Positions 1-8,688 are shown, counted from the first letter of the stretch. The stretch is 64,000 nt of DNA from Bradyrhizobium sp. CIAT3101 (GCF_029714945.1 NZ_CP121634.1:434001-498000), one strand, 5' to 3'. Notes: generated from the letters alone by a model not told the origin. Translations and numbers: made by a program.

Positions 1-1489
1 TTCGGCGGAGCAGCGAGCCGTCCGGACCGACCACGGTGATCACCTCGCTGCCATCGGGACGGATCACGACGGTGCGGGTTTCGCCGCCGACAGTCTCGGT
101 GCGGATGTCGCGGGCACCGTAGCGGAAGCGATAGAGATCGTTGCCGCGGACGTATTCCTGCCCGCCCGGGTCGCGGATGATGATGCGATCCGGCTCGGTG
201 TAGACGGTGCGACCGCCTTCGACGACCTCCTGCCGCTGATTGCGGTAGTCGGCGATGGTAGCGCCGATCACGGCACCGGCCACGACGCCCGCGCCGAACG
301 CAAGCGGCGTCAGGTCACGCTGCGGCGGACGCGGCGGAGGCGGCAGCGGAGCGGCAATGGTCGGCGCGGCGCGGAAGGCCGGCTGAACCGTCGGCGGGGC
401 GTATTGCGCCTTGTCCGGCGGCGGTGCTGCGGCTGGCGTCGCAGGGACGACAGTCGGCGCCGCGGCGCCGGGCGGCGGCGCCGGCGGACGCGGCCCGGCG
501 CCGGCCTGCGGTGCCACAGGCGGCGCACCGGCTGCCGGCGCGCCGGCAGGCGCTCCACCCTGACGTCCGGGAGGCTGGGTCACCGCGCCGCCGGGAGCCG
601 GCGTTGCCGTCGGGGCCGGGGTGGCGCCTGGAGCGGGTGTTCCTGCGGCCGGCGGTCCACCGGGGCCGGGACGTCCGGACGGCGTCGTCGGGGTGCCACC
701 TGGCGCCGGCGTGGCGCCTGGAGCGGGTGCCCCTGCAGCCGGAGGAGCGCCGCCGGGGCGTCCGGGCGGCGTGGTGCCGGGCGCCGGCGTCGCGGTCGGA
801 GTGGTCGTCGGGGCAGCAGGCGTCGTGGCCGGGCGAGCTGCCGGTGCTGCGGGCGACGGAGTGGGCGTCGGGGTCGGAACTGGCGTCGCCGCCGGCGCAG
901 GCCGTGCGGCAGGTCCCGCTGAAGGTGGTGTGGCTGCCGCAGGCGGAGGCGGAGGTGTCGGCGAGGTCGCCGGGCGCGCCGGTGCTGCCGCGGGCGGCGG
1001 AGTCGGCGTCGGTGCGTGCTGCTGCGGGGCTGCCGCTGGAGGCGGCGGCGGTGTCGGAGCGTGCTGTTGCGGAGCCGCGGCCGGAGGCGGCGTCGGCGCC
1101 TTGGGGGCAGCAGGCGGCGGCGGGGGTGGCGGCGGAGCCTGATGCGTCGCGGGCGGCGGAGGCGGTGGCGTCGGACGTGCGGGCGCAGCAGCCGGCGGAG
1201 GTGCGGCGGGCGGATGCGGCGGGGCAGCCGCCGGCGGCGGCGCGGCCGGTGCCTTGGGCGGAGCAGGGGGTGGTGCGGCTGGCGGAGGCGGTGCCGCCGG
1301 GCGCGCGGCGGGCGGCGGACCCTTTGGCGCTTCCTTCGGAGGCTGCTTCGGTTTTCCGTCAGGGCCCAATTCTGGCTGGGCCTGCGCGACCACGAGCGGC
1401 GGCGCGCTTTGCGCATGCGATGCGGAGCTTGCAAATTGCATCGCGGTCAGAGCCGTCGTGGCAAGCAGCAAGAGACGAAGGTTGGTCAT
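1..1489 (-). CDS. OmpA-family protein with long Pro/Ala linker, N-terminal part (runs off window)
   Basis: The frame opens at ATG 1489, 8 bases after a GGGGAAG ribosome site, and stays open to the left edge, so about 496 residues are visible and the C-terminus is missing. A signal peptide (about residues 1-27, ending in a SHAQS-type site) is followed by some 330 residues made almost only of Pro, Ala, Thr and Gly. At about residue 388 the sequence becomes ordered: RDLTPLAFGAGVVAG, a Gly/Ala-rich hydrophobic stretch, then beta-type repeats rich in Arg, Gly and Asp. This organisation is that of Bradyrhizobium OmpA-family proteins, whose peptidoglycan-binding OmpA domain would lie beyond the window; that last point is inference. 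The large open frames on the plus strand here are composition shadows. Confidence 0.8.
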   Translation of the reverse strand, partial: MTNLRLLLLATTALTAMQFASSASHAQSAPPLVVAQAQPELGPDGKPKQPPKEAPKGPPPAARPAAPPPPAAPPPAPPKAPAAPPPAAAPPHPPAAPPPAAAPARPTPPPPPPATHQAPPPPPPPPAAPKAPTPPPAAAPQQHAPTPPPPPAAAPQQHAPTPTPPPAAAPARPATSPTPPPPPAAATPPSAGPAARPAPAATPVPTPTPTPSPAAPAARPATTPAAPTTTPTATPAPGTTPPGRPGGAPPAAGAPAPGATPAPGGTPTTPSGRPGPGGPPAAGTPAPGATPAPTATPAPGGAVTQPPGRQGGAPAGAPAAGAPPVAPQAGAGPRPPAPPPGAAAPTVVPATPAAAPPPDKAQYAPPTVQPAFRAAPTIAAPLPPPPRPPQRDLTPLAFGAGVVAGAVIGATIADYRNQRQEVVEGGRTVYTEPDRIIIRDPGGQEYVRGNDLYRFRYGARDIRTETVGGETRTVVIRPDGSEVITVVGPDGSLLRR

Positions 1490-1672
1490 GTGGTTCAACT
1501 TCCCCGGAAGGTTCTTTGACGAAGTCTTGGTTTGACGAAGTGTTGGAATGAACGGCTACGCGTTAGGCCGCATTGTGGCGGGCGAAGCGGTCGCGGCCCG
1601 ATTTATTTCTGCACGCAAATCACGTCACTATGACAACGTTCATTGCGCATTCAGACGCATGTTGCAATCGCC

Positions 1673-1703
1673 TCACATGTGATCGCTCGCGTCTCACATG
1701 TGA
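1673..1703. promoter_or_regulatory. Two identical palindromes, TCACATGTGA, 21 bp apart
   Basis: TCACATGTGA occurs at 1673-1682 and again at 1694-1703. The start-to-start distance is 21 bp, two helical turns, as expected for two regulator dimers on one DNA face. The pair lies about 185-215 bp upstream of the OmpA-family start at 1489. The second copy also contains the stop codon of the small Pro-rich frame. The binding protein is unknown. Confidence 0.45.
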
Positions 1704-1972
1704 TGCTGCGACGAATTGGCATCCGTCGCGGGATTCGGCGTGAGCGGACCGCTCGGTCCGCGCGACGGAATCTCTTCGGGCATGCGACCCGGCAATTCAT
1801 CGGGCCGCGGTGATTCGCCGGGCTCGCGCACCGGCGGCGTGATTTCAGGCTGCGGATTGCCCGGCGGAATTCCGGGCGGTGGCTCGCTGGGCGTGCCGGG
1901 TGTCGATGGCGGTATCTCGGGCGGTTCAATCGGCATCGGCATCACAAAGATCAGTTGTCCGGACAACGACAA
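1694..1972 (-). CDS. Small proline-rich hypothetical protein
   Basis: A 92-residue frame starts with a short hydrophobic segment (MSLSGQLIFVMPMP) and continues as a Pro/Glu/Gly-rich chain with repeated PP, PEIPP and PPGIPPGNP-like units. No domain is recognised. The reading frame has strongly biased third positions and I believe similar small Pro-rich proteins are annotated in related genomes, but the composition also makes accidental frames likely. It lies upstream of and in the same direction as the OmpA-family gene, and its last codons run into one of the TCACATGTGA palindromes. Confidence 0.5.
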   Translation of the reverse strand: MSLSGQLIFVMPMPIEPPEIPPSTPGTPSEPPPGIPPGNPQPEITPPVREPGESPRPDELPGRMPEEIPSRGPSGPLTPNPATDANSSQHHM

Positions 1973-1996
1973 CGATGATGCCGCGCCGATGTTCCG

Positions 1997-2052
1997 AGAG
2001 CATGATCCGGAAAAGTGCTGAGCGGTTTTCCGAGAAGATCATGCTCAAACAA
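1997..2052. repeat. Interspersed hairpin repeat, family B (copy 1)
   Basis: The arms GAGCATGATC (1998-2007) and GATCATGCTC (2038-2047) pair perfectly around an inner CCGGAAAA/TTTTCCG stem. A second copy is at 17471-17526. This is a short palindromic intergenic element that I recognise as common in Bradyrhizobium-type genomes. Confidence 0.85.
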
Positions 2053-2101
2053 CGACCTGAAGCGCGATGAGATGGCCTCATCGCGCTTTGGTCGCGCCGC
2101 G

Positions 2102-2488
2102 CTATTCCGGTGCGTGACAGACCGCCTCAATGTTGTGGCCGTCGGGGTCCAGCACGAAGGCGCCGTAATAGTTCGCGTGATAATGCGGGCGGAGGCCGGG
2201 CGGCCCGTTATCGCGACCACCGGCGGCCATCGCAGCCTTGTAGAACGCATCGACGGTGGCGCGGTCCTTCGCGAGGATTGCGACATGCACCGGCTTGTTC
2301 ATCGCGCCTTCGCCGCCGATCCAGAAGTCGGGCTTGCCGCCGGCGCCGAATCCGGCTGCCGCGGCGTGACCGGTCTGCGCCTCCGTCACCTCTATGATCA
2401 GGCTGTAGTCGAGCGGAGCCAGTGCCTTGCTGTAGAACGCTTTCGCGGCCTCATAGTCGGAGACGGAGAGGCCCAGGTGATCGATCAT
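2102..2488 (-). CDS. VOC (glyoxalase/bleomycin-resistance fold) family protein
   Basis: The 128-residue product is one vicinal-oxygen-chelate domain with two beta-alpha-beta-beta-beta halves. It begins MIDHLGLSVSDYEAAKAFY and ends with a LDPDGHNIEAV motif; the N-terminal His, the central HVAI and the C-terminal Glu are typical metal-side positions of this fold. Substrate specificity cannot be read from sequence. The start ATG at 2488 follows a clear GGAGG site (minus strand). It lies 21 bp downstream of the FkbM methyltransferase stop and may share its transcript. Functions in the family range from dioxygenase to antibiotic sequestration; no particular role is claimed. Confidence 0.88.
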   Translation of the reverse strand: MIDHLGLSVSDYEAAKAFYSKALAPLDYSLIIEVTEAQTGHAAAAGFGAGGKPDFWIGGEGAMNKPVHVAILAKDRATVDAFYKAAMAAGGRDNGPPGLRPHYHANYYGAFVLDPDGHNIEAVCHAPE

Positions 2489-2509
2489 CGTAACCTCCGT
2501 GGTTCGTCG

Positions 2510-3367
2510 TCAGCGTGACAGGAACGTATTGCTTCGTGTCTTGCGCGCGATCGTAAAGCCGCGCGCGACCATGTCGGCGATACAATCCTGTTGCCACTCG
2601 TTTTGTGACAGATGCTCGATCACGACCGCGCGGGGCCACAGCGCCTGCGGCGCGTCGCGGAAGAAGCCGATCAGCACGCGGTCCTCAAAACCCTCGACGT
2701 CGATCTTGAGCGAATCGACCTGTGTGACGCCGGCCTCGTCCAGAATGCGCGTGAGCCGCAGCGACGGCACCTTGATCGCATCAGTGCTGGCCGGGCCGGT
2801 GACGACGTGCGTGGCGCCGAGATTGCCGCCGCCGCTCTCGATCATCAGCTCGCCGTCGCGATCGCCCGCGGCGGCCTGTACCAGGCGCACCTGCGTCGCC
2901 TTCGATGCGGCGTGATTGAACGAGAGCCGTCCAAACGTCAGCGGATGCGGCTCGATCGCGACCACCTTGCCGTTGGTGCCGACCTGCCGCGCCATCACCA
3001 GCGCGAAGGTGCCGACATTGGCGCCGACATCGACGAACGTGCCGCCGGCTTGCGTGTGCTGGCGGAGGAAGTCGAGCTCGTCGAGATTGTAGTCGGGGTT
3101 GAACAACGCGCCGCGTTCGGTCGCGCTGCCCTGGTGATAGAACCGGAACGAGGCGCCCTGATATTGCACGTCGATCGGGCCGCCGCGGAGCAGATTGACC
3201 AGCCGCGACATCCATGGCCGGAACGCGCCGCGCTTCAGCCCCGATCCCTGCGTGAGGCGAATGATCGCGGCCTGCGCGGCATTCGGCGCAAACGCGCCGA
3301 ATGGCGCGGATGAAAGGGCATTGTCGGGCGTCAAGCAGGCGATCCTCGTTGCAGGCGGCGCATGCAT
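2510..3367 (-). CDS. FkbM family SAM-dependent methyltransferase
   Basis: The 285-residue product has the FkbM layout: a SAM-binding motif FVDVGANVGT at about residues 111-120, an acidic ribose-binding strand ending VVAIEPHP near 135-142, and the family hallmark KIDVEGFE at 221-228. FkbM-type enzymes O-methylate sugars, polyketides or peptides. The first 60 residues are variable, and a later start is possible. No polysaccharide or polyketide cluster adjoins it, so the acceptor is unknown. Its upstream side carries a large hairpin repeat (3399-3526) that separates it from the ABC transporter gene. Confidence 0.88.
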   Translation of the reverse strand: MHAPPATRIACLTPDNALSSAPFGAFAPNAAQAAIIRLTQGSGLKRGAFRPWMSRLVNLLRGGPIDVQYQGASFRFYHQGSATERGALFNPDYNLDELDFLRQHTQAGGTFVDVGANVGTFALVMARQVGTNGKVVAIEPHPLTFGRLSFNHAASKATQVRLVQAAAGDRDGELMIESGGGNLGATHVVTGPASTDAIKVPSLRLTRILDEAGVTQVDSLKIDVEGFEDRVLIGFFRDAPQALWPRAVVIEHLSQNEWQQDCIADMVARGFTIARKTRSNTFLSR

Positions 3368-3398
3368 AGCCGGTTTTGCGGTGAGCTACAATTTCAGT

Positions 3399-3526
3399 GT
3401 CATCCCGGCGAACGCCGGGATCCATAACCCCAGGGAGGCGTGTGACGCGAGACTCCCACTCCGAGTCTTCGCCAAACTCCTCCCTGTGGGTATGGGTCCC
3501 GGGTTCGCTTCGCGCCCCGGGACGAC
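3399..3526. repeat. Interspersed large inverted repeat, family C (copy 1)
   Basis: The left part, GTCATCCCGGCGAACGCC..., pairs with the right end reading GGGTCCCGGG...GGGACGAC, enclosing a second pair of arms (AGGGAGGCGTG against CTCCTCCCTG-like sequence). A related element is at 46059-46190. It lies between the FkbM methyltransferase and the ABC transporter. Confidence 0.75.
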
Positions 3527-3538
3527 GGAGAGAGAGTG

Positions 3539-5497
3539 CTACGCCGCCTTTTTCGCCGCCGGCTTCCGCTGACGCAGGAATCGCCCAAGCAGCTTGCGCT
3601 TGCCCTTGCGCGGGATCAGGTCGATGTCGCTGACGAGCTTGGCGCCGCCCTTGCGGCGCTCCAGCACGATCTTGCGGCTGTGGAACGCCTCGAGCTCGAC
3701 ACGATGCGCGACGCTGACGATGGTGGCCTCTCGCAGTTCGTCGGTGACCATCTTCATCATCTTGTCCTGGCTCTTCTCGTCGAGTGCGGAGGTCGCCTCG
3801 TCCAGCACGACGATGTCGGGGCTGTGCAGCAGAAGCCGCGCGAAGGCGAGGCGTTGTTTTTCGCCGCCTGACAGCGTCTGGTCCCACGGCCCTTCTTCCT
3901 CGATCTTCTCCTTGAGATGGTCGAGGCCGACCTTGTGCAGGGCTTCGCCGATCTCCTCGACGGTCCAGTCGTCCTCGGCGCCGGGATAGGCCACTGCACG
4001 GCGCAGGCTGCCTGAGGGCACGTAGGGCCGCTGCGGCAGCATGAACAGCCGCCGGTCGGGATGGAAATTGACGCTGCCGTCGCCCCATGGCCACAGGCCT
4101 GCGATGGCGCGCACCAGCGTGCTCTTGCCGGTACCGGATTCGCCGGCGACCAAAAGCCGCTCGCCGGGCTCGATCGCCACCTCGGTCTCGCCGACCACGG
4201 CGGTGCCGTCGTCGAGCGTGACGGAGAGATCGTTCAGCTCCAGCATCGTCTCGTTGCTGGTCTCGCCGCGCTTGATGCGGCCGAGGCCGTCGCCCTGCTC
4301 GGCGCGCTCGAGGCCGTCGAGCGACATCATCAGCGAGGCGATGCGGCGGGCGCAGGCGTTCCAGTCGGCGAGACGCGGATAATTGTCGACCAGCCAGCCG
4401 AACGCGCTCTGCACGATGGTGAAGGCGGAGGCCGCCTGCATCACCTGCCCCAGCGTCATGCTGCCGTCGAGAAATTTCGGCGCGCAGAGCAGGAGCGGGA
4501 CCACGGGCGCAACGAGGCTCGAACCCTGCGACACCAGCGTCGTGCGCATGTGCTGGCCCGCGAGCCGCGCCCACTGCCGCAGCACGCTGGTAAAATTGCG
4601 GTCGATGCCGCCGCGCTCTTCCTCCTCGCCGCCGAGCAGCGCGATGCTCTCGCCGTTCTCACGCACGCGCGTCAGCGTGTAGCGGAAATCGGCCTCCGCC
4701 TGGTTCTTGTCCTCGGAGACCTGCACGAATTGACGGCCGATCACCAGGATCGAGCCCGAGGCGATGCCCGCATAGAGCATCGCGGCGATCACGAGGAAGC
4801 CGGGAATGGTGATCGACGATCCGCCAATCGTAACGGTGAGCGCGCCGCCGATGGTCCAGAGCACGATGATGAAAGTCGCGGCCGACAGCAGGGCCGAGGT
4901 CACGCCGGCGAGGAAGTCGACCGGCGAGTCCGTTGCGACGCGCAGATCCTCGGCGATGCGGTATTCCGGATTCTTGTGGTCGCCGCCGACGAGGTTGAGC
5001 TGGTAATAGCGCCCGTTGGTGAGCCAGCGCGTCAGCACGCTGTTGGTGAGCCAGGCACGCCAGCGCCGCTGGATGCCCATGCGGGCAAACACCTGCGCGA
5101 CGCCGAGCACGATGCTGCCGATCGCGAGCGGGAAGAACACCGCGGTGAGATGGAAGACCGTGGTCGCATCGCGCTTCTCGATGGCGTCGAAGATCGCGCG
5201 GTTCCAGACATTGATGCCGTATTGGAAGCCGACGGTGAGGACGATCAGCACGACGAGCCCGATCGAGAACGGCCAGGCGAGGCGGTCGCCCTTGCGTGCC
5301 CAGAAGCCGCGCGCGCTGATCCAGAACCGCGTCAGCAGATAATCCTTGCGCGCCTGCTCGATCTCTTCGGGCGAGAGGTCTGAATCAGGCTCGACCACTT
5401 CGGGCGGCGGCGGTGCGATCGCATCGCCGTCCTCGCCCTTGATGTCGACGATGGGCGGCTTCCTGCCCTGTTCGCGCTTTGCGGCTGGCTTTTGCAT
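3539..5497 (-). CDS. Fused ABC transporter permease/ATPase, SbmA/BacA-ABCD type (BclA-like)
   Basis: The 652-residue half-transporter carries a cytosolic acidic/Pro-rich N-terminus (1-55), a membrane domain with about six hydrophobic segments (near 77-93, 115-135, 195-215, 230-255 and 325-375) and a C-terminal ATPase. The ATPase shows Walker A GESGTGKST at 452-460, signature LSGGEK at 542-547 and Walker B DIVVLDE at 561-567. The membrane domain resembles the SbmA/BacA and ABC_membrane_2 group rather than ABCB exporters. In Bradyrhizobium, BclA of this architecture imports antimicrobial peptides and supports bacteroid differentiation. Several paralogs exist, so identity with BclA is inference. 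It would work as a homodimer in the inner membrane. Confidence 0.88.
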   Translation of the reverse strand: MQKPAAKREQGRKPPIVDIKGEDGDAIAPPPPEVVEPDSDLSPEEIEQARKDYLLTRFWISARGFWARKGDRLAWPFSIGLVVLIVLTVGFQYGINVWNRAIFDAIEKRDATTVFHLTAVFFPLAIGSIVLGVAQVFARMGIQRRWRAWLTNSVLTRWLTNGRYYQLNLVGGDHKNPEYRIAEDLRVATDSPVDFLAGVTSALLSAATFIIVLWTIGGALTVTIGGSSITIPGFLVIAAMLYAGIASGSILVIGRQFVQVSEDKNQAEADFRYTLTRVRENGESIALLGGEEEERGGIDRNFTSVLRQWARLAGQHMRTTLVSQGSSLVAPVVPLLLCAPKFLDGSMTLGQVMQAASAFTIVQSAFGWLVDNYPRLADWNACARRIASLMMSLDGLERAEQGDGLGRIKRGETSNETMLELNDLSVTLDDGTAVVGETEVAIEPGERLLVAGESGTGKSTLVRAIAGLWPWGDGSVNFHPDRRLFMLPQRPYVPSGSLRRAVAYPGAEDDWTVEEIGEALHKVGLDHLKEKIEEEGPWDQTLSGGEKQRLAFARLLLHSPDIVVLDEATSALDEKSQDKMMKMVTDELREATIVSVAHRVELEAFHSRKIVLERRKGGAKLVSDIDLIPRKGKRKLLGRFLRQRKPAAKKAA

Positions 5498-5550
5498 GGC
5501 CGGATAACGCCAGACAAATCAGCCGGTTCCGTTGAGTTCCGCTGGGCCGA

Positions 5551-7689
5551 TCACTCGGCAGCGCCGTCACGCACCCGCTTCAGCCGCGCCGCCTGGTGCA
5601 GGACCCGCGACAGCTCCTCGATCGAATAGGGCTTTTGCACGAGCTCGAAGCCGGCGACGCCGTCCTGGGACAAAGCGTGGCTGTAGCCCGTGGTCAGCAC
5701 GATTGGCACGCCGATGCCGCGATCGCGGATCGCCTGGGCCAGATCGAGCCCGGTCATCCCGGGCATGACGACGTCGGAGAACACGACGTCGAAACGATCG
5801 GTAGCGCCGACCAGCTCGGTGAGCGCATCCGTGGCGTTGTCGACCAGCGTGATGCTGTAGCCGAGCTCGGTCAGTCCGTCGGCGGCGAAATTGCCGAGCT
5901 CGATATTGTCCTCGACGACCAGCACCGACATGCCGCTGCCGGCGACGGCCGGCGCCGTGGTCGGCGCCTGGCTGCGCGGCAAGAGCGCCGCCGGCACGCG
6001 CGGCAGATAGAGCGAGAAGGTGCTGCCCTGGCCGACTTCGCTCATGACGGTCACCTCGCCGCCGGATTGCCGGGCGAAGCCGAACACTTGCGACAGGCCG
6101 AGGCCGGTGCCCTGGCCGACCTGCTTGGTGGTGAAGAACGGCTCGAAGATGCGGCCCAATTGGGCGGCGGGAATGCCGATGCCGCTGTCGCTGACGGCGA
6201 CGCAGACAAATCCGTGACTTCCCGAGAGGTGCGCCAGCGTGTCCGGAACATTCGTCGCCGCGTGCACCGTGAAGACGATCCGGCCCTTGCCCTGCATGGC
6301 GTCGCGCGCATTGGTCGCCATGTTGATCATGGCCGTCTCGAACTGGCCGGCATCGGCATTGACGAGGCAGGGCTCGATCGGCAGCTGCGTGACGATTTCG
6401 ATGGCCGGTCCGAGCAGCGTGGCGAGCATGTCGCGCAGCGACTGCATGCGGTCGCCGATGTCGAACACTTCGGGCTTCAAGGTCTGGCGTCGCGCGAAGG
6501 CCAGGAGCTGCGAGGTCAGCTTGGCCGCGCGCGCGACCGCCTCGGCGATCGCCGTGATGTAGCGCTGCCGCCGTTCCTCGCTGATTTGCGGCCGGTTCAA
6601 CAGATCGACGGACGCGCGGATCACGGTCAGGAGATTGTTGAAATCGTGCGCGACGCCGCCGGTGAGCTGGCCCAGCGCCTCCAGCCGCTGGCTGTGCTTG
6701 AGTGCGTCCTCGGCTTCGCGCCGCCTGGCCGCCTCGGTCTGGAGAGTCTGGGTGCGGCGGAAGGCGAAGGCCAGCAGGATGAACAGCAGCGCGGTCGCGG
6801 GCACGCCGAACACCAGATGCTGGCTCATGGTGGCGAGCCAGCGCGCGCGGATCGCCGACGTCTCGAGGCCGGCGCTGACATAGATCGGATATTCGGCGAC
6901 GCGCCGGTAGCCGATGCGCCGCTCGATCCCGTCCGACGGCCAGGCGATGGTCATCAGCCCATGATCGGGATGGGCCGCGATGCTCCGGCCGACCGGACCG
7001 TTCGGGTCGAGCTGGATCTGGTGGTCGAGCCGCGGGAAATGCGCCAGCAGCACGCCGTCGGTGCGCCCCATCGCGAAGAAGGAGCCGGGATCGGTGCCGA
7101 TCCTGGCGTAAAAGCTCTCGAAATATTCCGGCAGCACGGACGCCTGGATCACGCCGGTGAAGCTGCCATCGTCGGTTGCGCGGCGGCGGCTGACGCCGAA
7201 GAAGCGCGCACCCTGGTAGGGCTGCCGCGGCGTCAGCGAGGCGCCGATGAAGGTGCCGATGCTCTGGTCGACATGGGCATAGAAGTAATCGCGGTCGGCA
7301 AAGCTCTGATCCGGCGCCGGCGACGCCAGACTGTTGACCAGCGATTTGCCGTTCGCATCGAAGATCCAGGCCGATTTGAGCTGCGGCAGCGCGTCGGTCA
7401 GTTGCTTCAGGCGCCGGTGCAGCGCGCCTTCCCGCGACCGGATGACGTCGTCGGGAAGGTCGCGCACGACCTCGTTGATCTCGGCGAGGCTGCGGTCGAT
7501 GGTCTCGAACACCTTGAGCGCGTGCTCATGGGCGACATCGAGCGTGCGCTCGATCTCACGGTCGGCGATGTCGCGCGTCGAATTGTAGGAGATGGTGGAG
7601 GCGATGGCGAACAGCGCAATCGGCAGCGCCAGGGATGCGGCCATCATCCACTGCAAGAGTCTCAGCGAATTGCGTTGTGCGCCCTGCAA
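5551..7689 (-). CDS. Hybrid sensor histidine kinase/response regulator with periplasmic Cache-type sensor
   Basis: The 712-residue product has two membrane segments (about 13-33 and 291-310) flanking a periplasmic region of about 250 residues resembling a double Cache sensor. These are followed by a HisKA domain (LGQLTGGVAHDFNN, phospho-His about 348), an ATPase domain ending in a G-box GQGTGLGLS, and a C-terminal receiver with VLVVEDN and phospho-Asp about 639 in FSDVVMPG. A kinase ending in its own receiver usually passes phosphate on through a His-phosphotransferase or uses the receiver as a phosphate sink; no partner gene is adjacent. The ligand is unknown. A 13-bp palindrome lies 115 bp upstream. 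Confidence 0.92.
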   Translation of the reverse strand: MQGAQRNSLRLLQWMMAASLALPIALFAIASTISYNSTRDIADREIERTLDVAHEHALKVFETIDRSLAEINEVVRDLPDDVIRSREGALHRRLKQLTDALPQLKSAWIFDANGKSLVNSLASPAPDQSFADRDYFYAHVDQSIGTFIGASLTPRQPYQGARFFGVSRRRATDDGSFTGVIQASVLPEYFESFYARIGTDPGSFFAMGRTDGVLLAHFPRLDHQIQLDPNGPVGRSIAAHPDHGLMTIAWPSDGIERRIGYRRVAEYPIYVSAGLETSAIRARWLATMSQHLVFGVPATALLFILLAFAFRRTQTLQTEAARRREAEDALKHSQRLEALGQLTGGVAHDFNNLLTVIRASVDLLNRPQISEERRQRYITAIAEAVARAAKLTSQLLAFARRQTLKPEVFDIGDRMQSLRDMLATLLGPAIEIVTQLPIEPCLVNADAGQFETAMINMATNARDAMQGKGRIVFTVHAATNVPDTLAHLSGSHGFVCVAVSDSGIGIPAAQLGRIFEPFFTTKQVGQGTGLGLSQVFGFARQSGGEVTVMSEVGQGSTFSLYLPRVPAALLPRSQAPTTAPAVAGSGMSVLVVEDNIELGNFAADGLTELGYSITLVDNATDALTELVGATDRFDVVFSDVVMPGMTGLDLAQAIRDRGIGVPIVLTTGYSHALSQDGVAGFELVQKPYSIEELSRVLHQAARLKRVRDGAAE

Positions 7690-7803
7690 GGTCGCTCCCG
7701 GTCCCCCGACGGGAAGCTTACTTGAATCTGACGCCGGGAAGGAAGCGACTTATGGCTGGAACCGGAGGTTGTGGTCCGTCGATTCGCCCGCGACGCGGGA
7801 TAA

Positions 7804-7816
7804 GGTAAATTTTACC
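7804..7816. promoter_or_regulatory. Perfect inverted repeat GGTAAA-T-TTTACC upstream of the sensor kinase
   Basis: GGTAAATTTTACC is a 6+1+6 perfect palindrome in an otherwise GC-rich intergenic region, 115 bp upstream of the hybrid kinase start (7689) and downstream of sdhB. It could be an operator; no regulator is assigned. Confidence 0.35.
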
Positions 7817-7840
7817 CGAAGCAGGCCCGGTCGTAGCATA

Positions 7841-7861
7841 CCCCGGCCATCCTGGCCGGGG
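7841..7861 (-). terminator. Hairpin at the 3' end of the sdhCDAB operon
   Basis: CCCCGGCCA-TCC-TGGCCGGGG is a perfect 9-bp stem 21 bases past the sdhB stop. No U-rich tract follows on the minus strand, so it may protect the mRNA end rather than terminate intrinsically. Confidence 0.45.
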
Positions 7862-7881
7862 GACTACAGCGTGATCAGCGC

Positions 7882-8664
7882 CTAGATCTGGCGCTCGACC
7901 ATCTTGAGCTTGAGCTCGGCGATGGCTTCGGCCGGGTTGAGGCCCTTCGGGCAGGCCTTGGCGCAGTTCATGATGGTGTGGCAGCGATAGAGCCGGAACG
8001 GGTCCTCGAGGTTGTCGAGCCGCTCGCCGGTGGCCTCGTCGCGCGAATCGGACACCCAGCGGTTGGCCTGCAGCAGCGCGGCCGGACCGAGATAACGGTC
8101 GCTGTTCCACCAATAGCTCGGGCACGAGGTCGAGCAGCAGGCACACAGGATGCACTCGTAGAGGCCGTCGAGCTTCTCGCGATCCTCGTGGGTCTGGCGC
8201 CATTCCTTCTGCGGCGTCGGCGAGGTCGTCTTCAGCCAAGGCTCGATCGAAGCGTACTGGGCGTAGAAATTGGTGAGGTCGGGAACGAGATCCTTCACCA
8301 CCGGCTGATGCGGCAGCGGGTTGATCTTCACCGCGCCGTCCTTCACGTCGTGCATCGAGCGGGTGCAGGCCAGCGTGTTCTGGCCGTCGATGTTCATGGC
8401 GCAGGAGCCGCAGACGCCTTCGCGGCAGGAGCGGCGGAAGGTCAGCGACGGGTCGATGTGGTTCTTGATCCAGATCAGGCCGTCCAGCACCATCGGACCG
8501 CAATCGTTGGTATCGACGTAATAGGTGTCGACGCTCGGATTCTTGCCGTCGTCCGGATTCCAGCGATAGACGCGAAACTCGCGCGTCTCGGTCGCGCCCG
8601 CGGGCTTCGGCCAGGTCTTGCCGCCGGTGATCTTGGAGTTCTTCGGAAGTGCGAATTCAACCAT
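7882..8664 (-). CDS. sdhB: Succinate dehydrogenase iron-sulfur subunit SdhB
   Basis: The 260-residue subunit carries electrons from FAD in SdhA to ubiquinone. It shows the plant-type [2Fe-2S] cluster motif [15 protein letters not shown]...C in the N-terminal half. The C-terminal half carries the two ferredoxin motifs, [16 protein letters not shown] (with the conserved Trp-Trp near the quinone site) and [17 protein letters not shown], for the [4Fe-4S] and [3Fe-4S] clusters. It is the last gene of sdhCDAB, 24 bp after sdhA, with the complex facing the cytosol at the inner membrane. Length and motifs are standard for alphaproteobacterial complex II. Confidence 0.98.
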   Translation of the reverse strand: MVEFALPKNSKITGGKTWPKPAGATETREFRVYRWNPDDGKNPSVDTYYVDTNDCGPMVLDGLIWIKNHIDPSLTFRRSCREGVCGSCAMNIDGQNTLACTRSMHDVKDGAVKINPLPHQPVVKDLVPDLTNFYAQYASIEPWLKTTSPTPQKEWRQTHEDREKLDGLYECILCACCSTSCPSYWWNSDRYLGPAALLQANRWVSDSRDEATGERLDNLEDPFRLYRCHTIMNCAKACPKGLNPAEAIAELKLKMVERQI

Positions 8665-8688
8665 TTCGATAAGGCTTTCGCTGTTCGC

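Noticed and set aside
424..1551. Long open frames on the plus strand, up to 375 codons
   Set aside because: They are antiphase shadows of the Pro/Ala-rich gene; no ribosome site, and products are Arg/Ala/Gly-rich nonsense.
4061..7725. Long plus-strand frames opposite the ABC transporter and hybrid kinase
   Set aside because: Shadow frames of clear minus-strand proteins with complete catalytic motifs.
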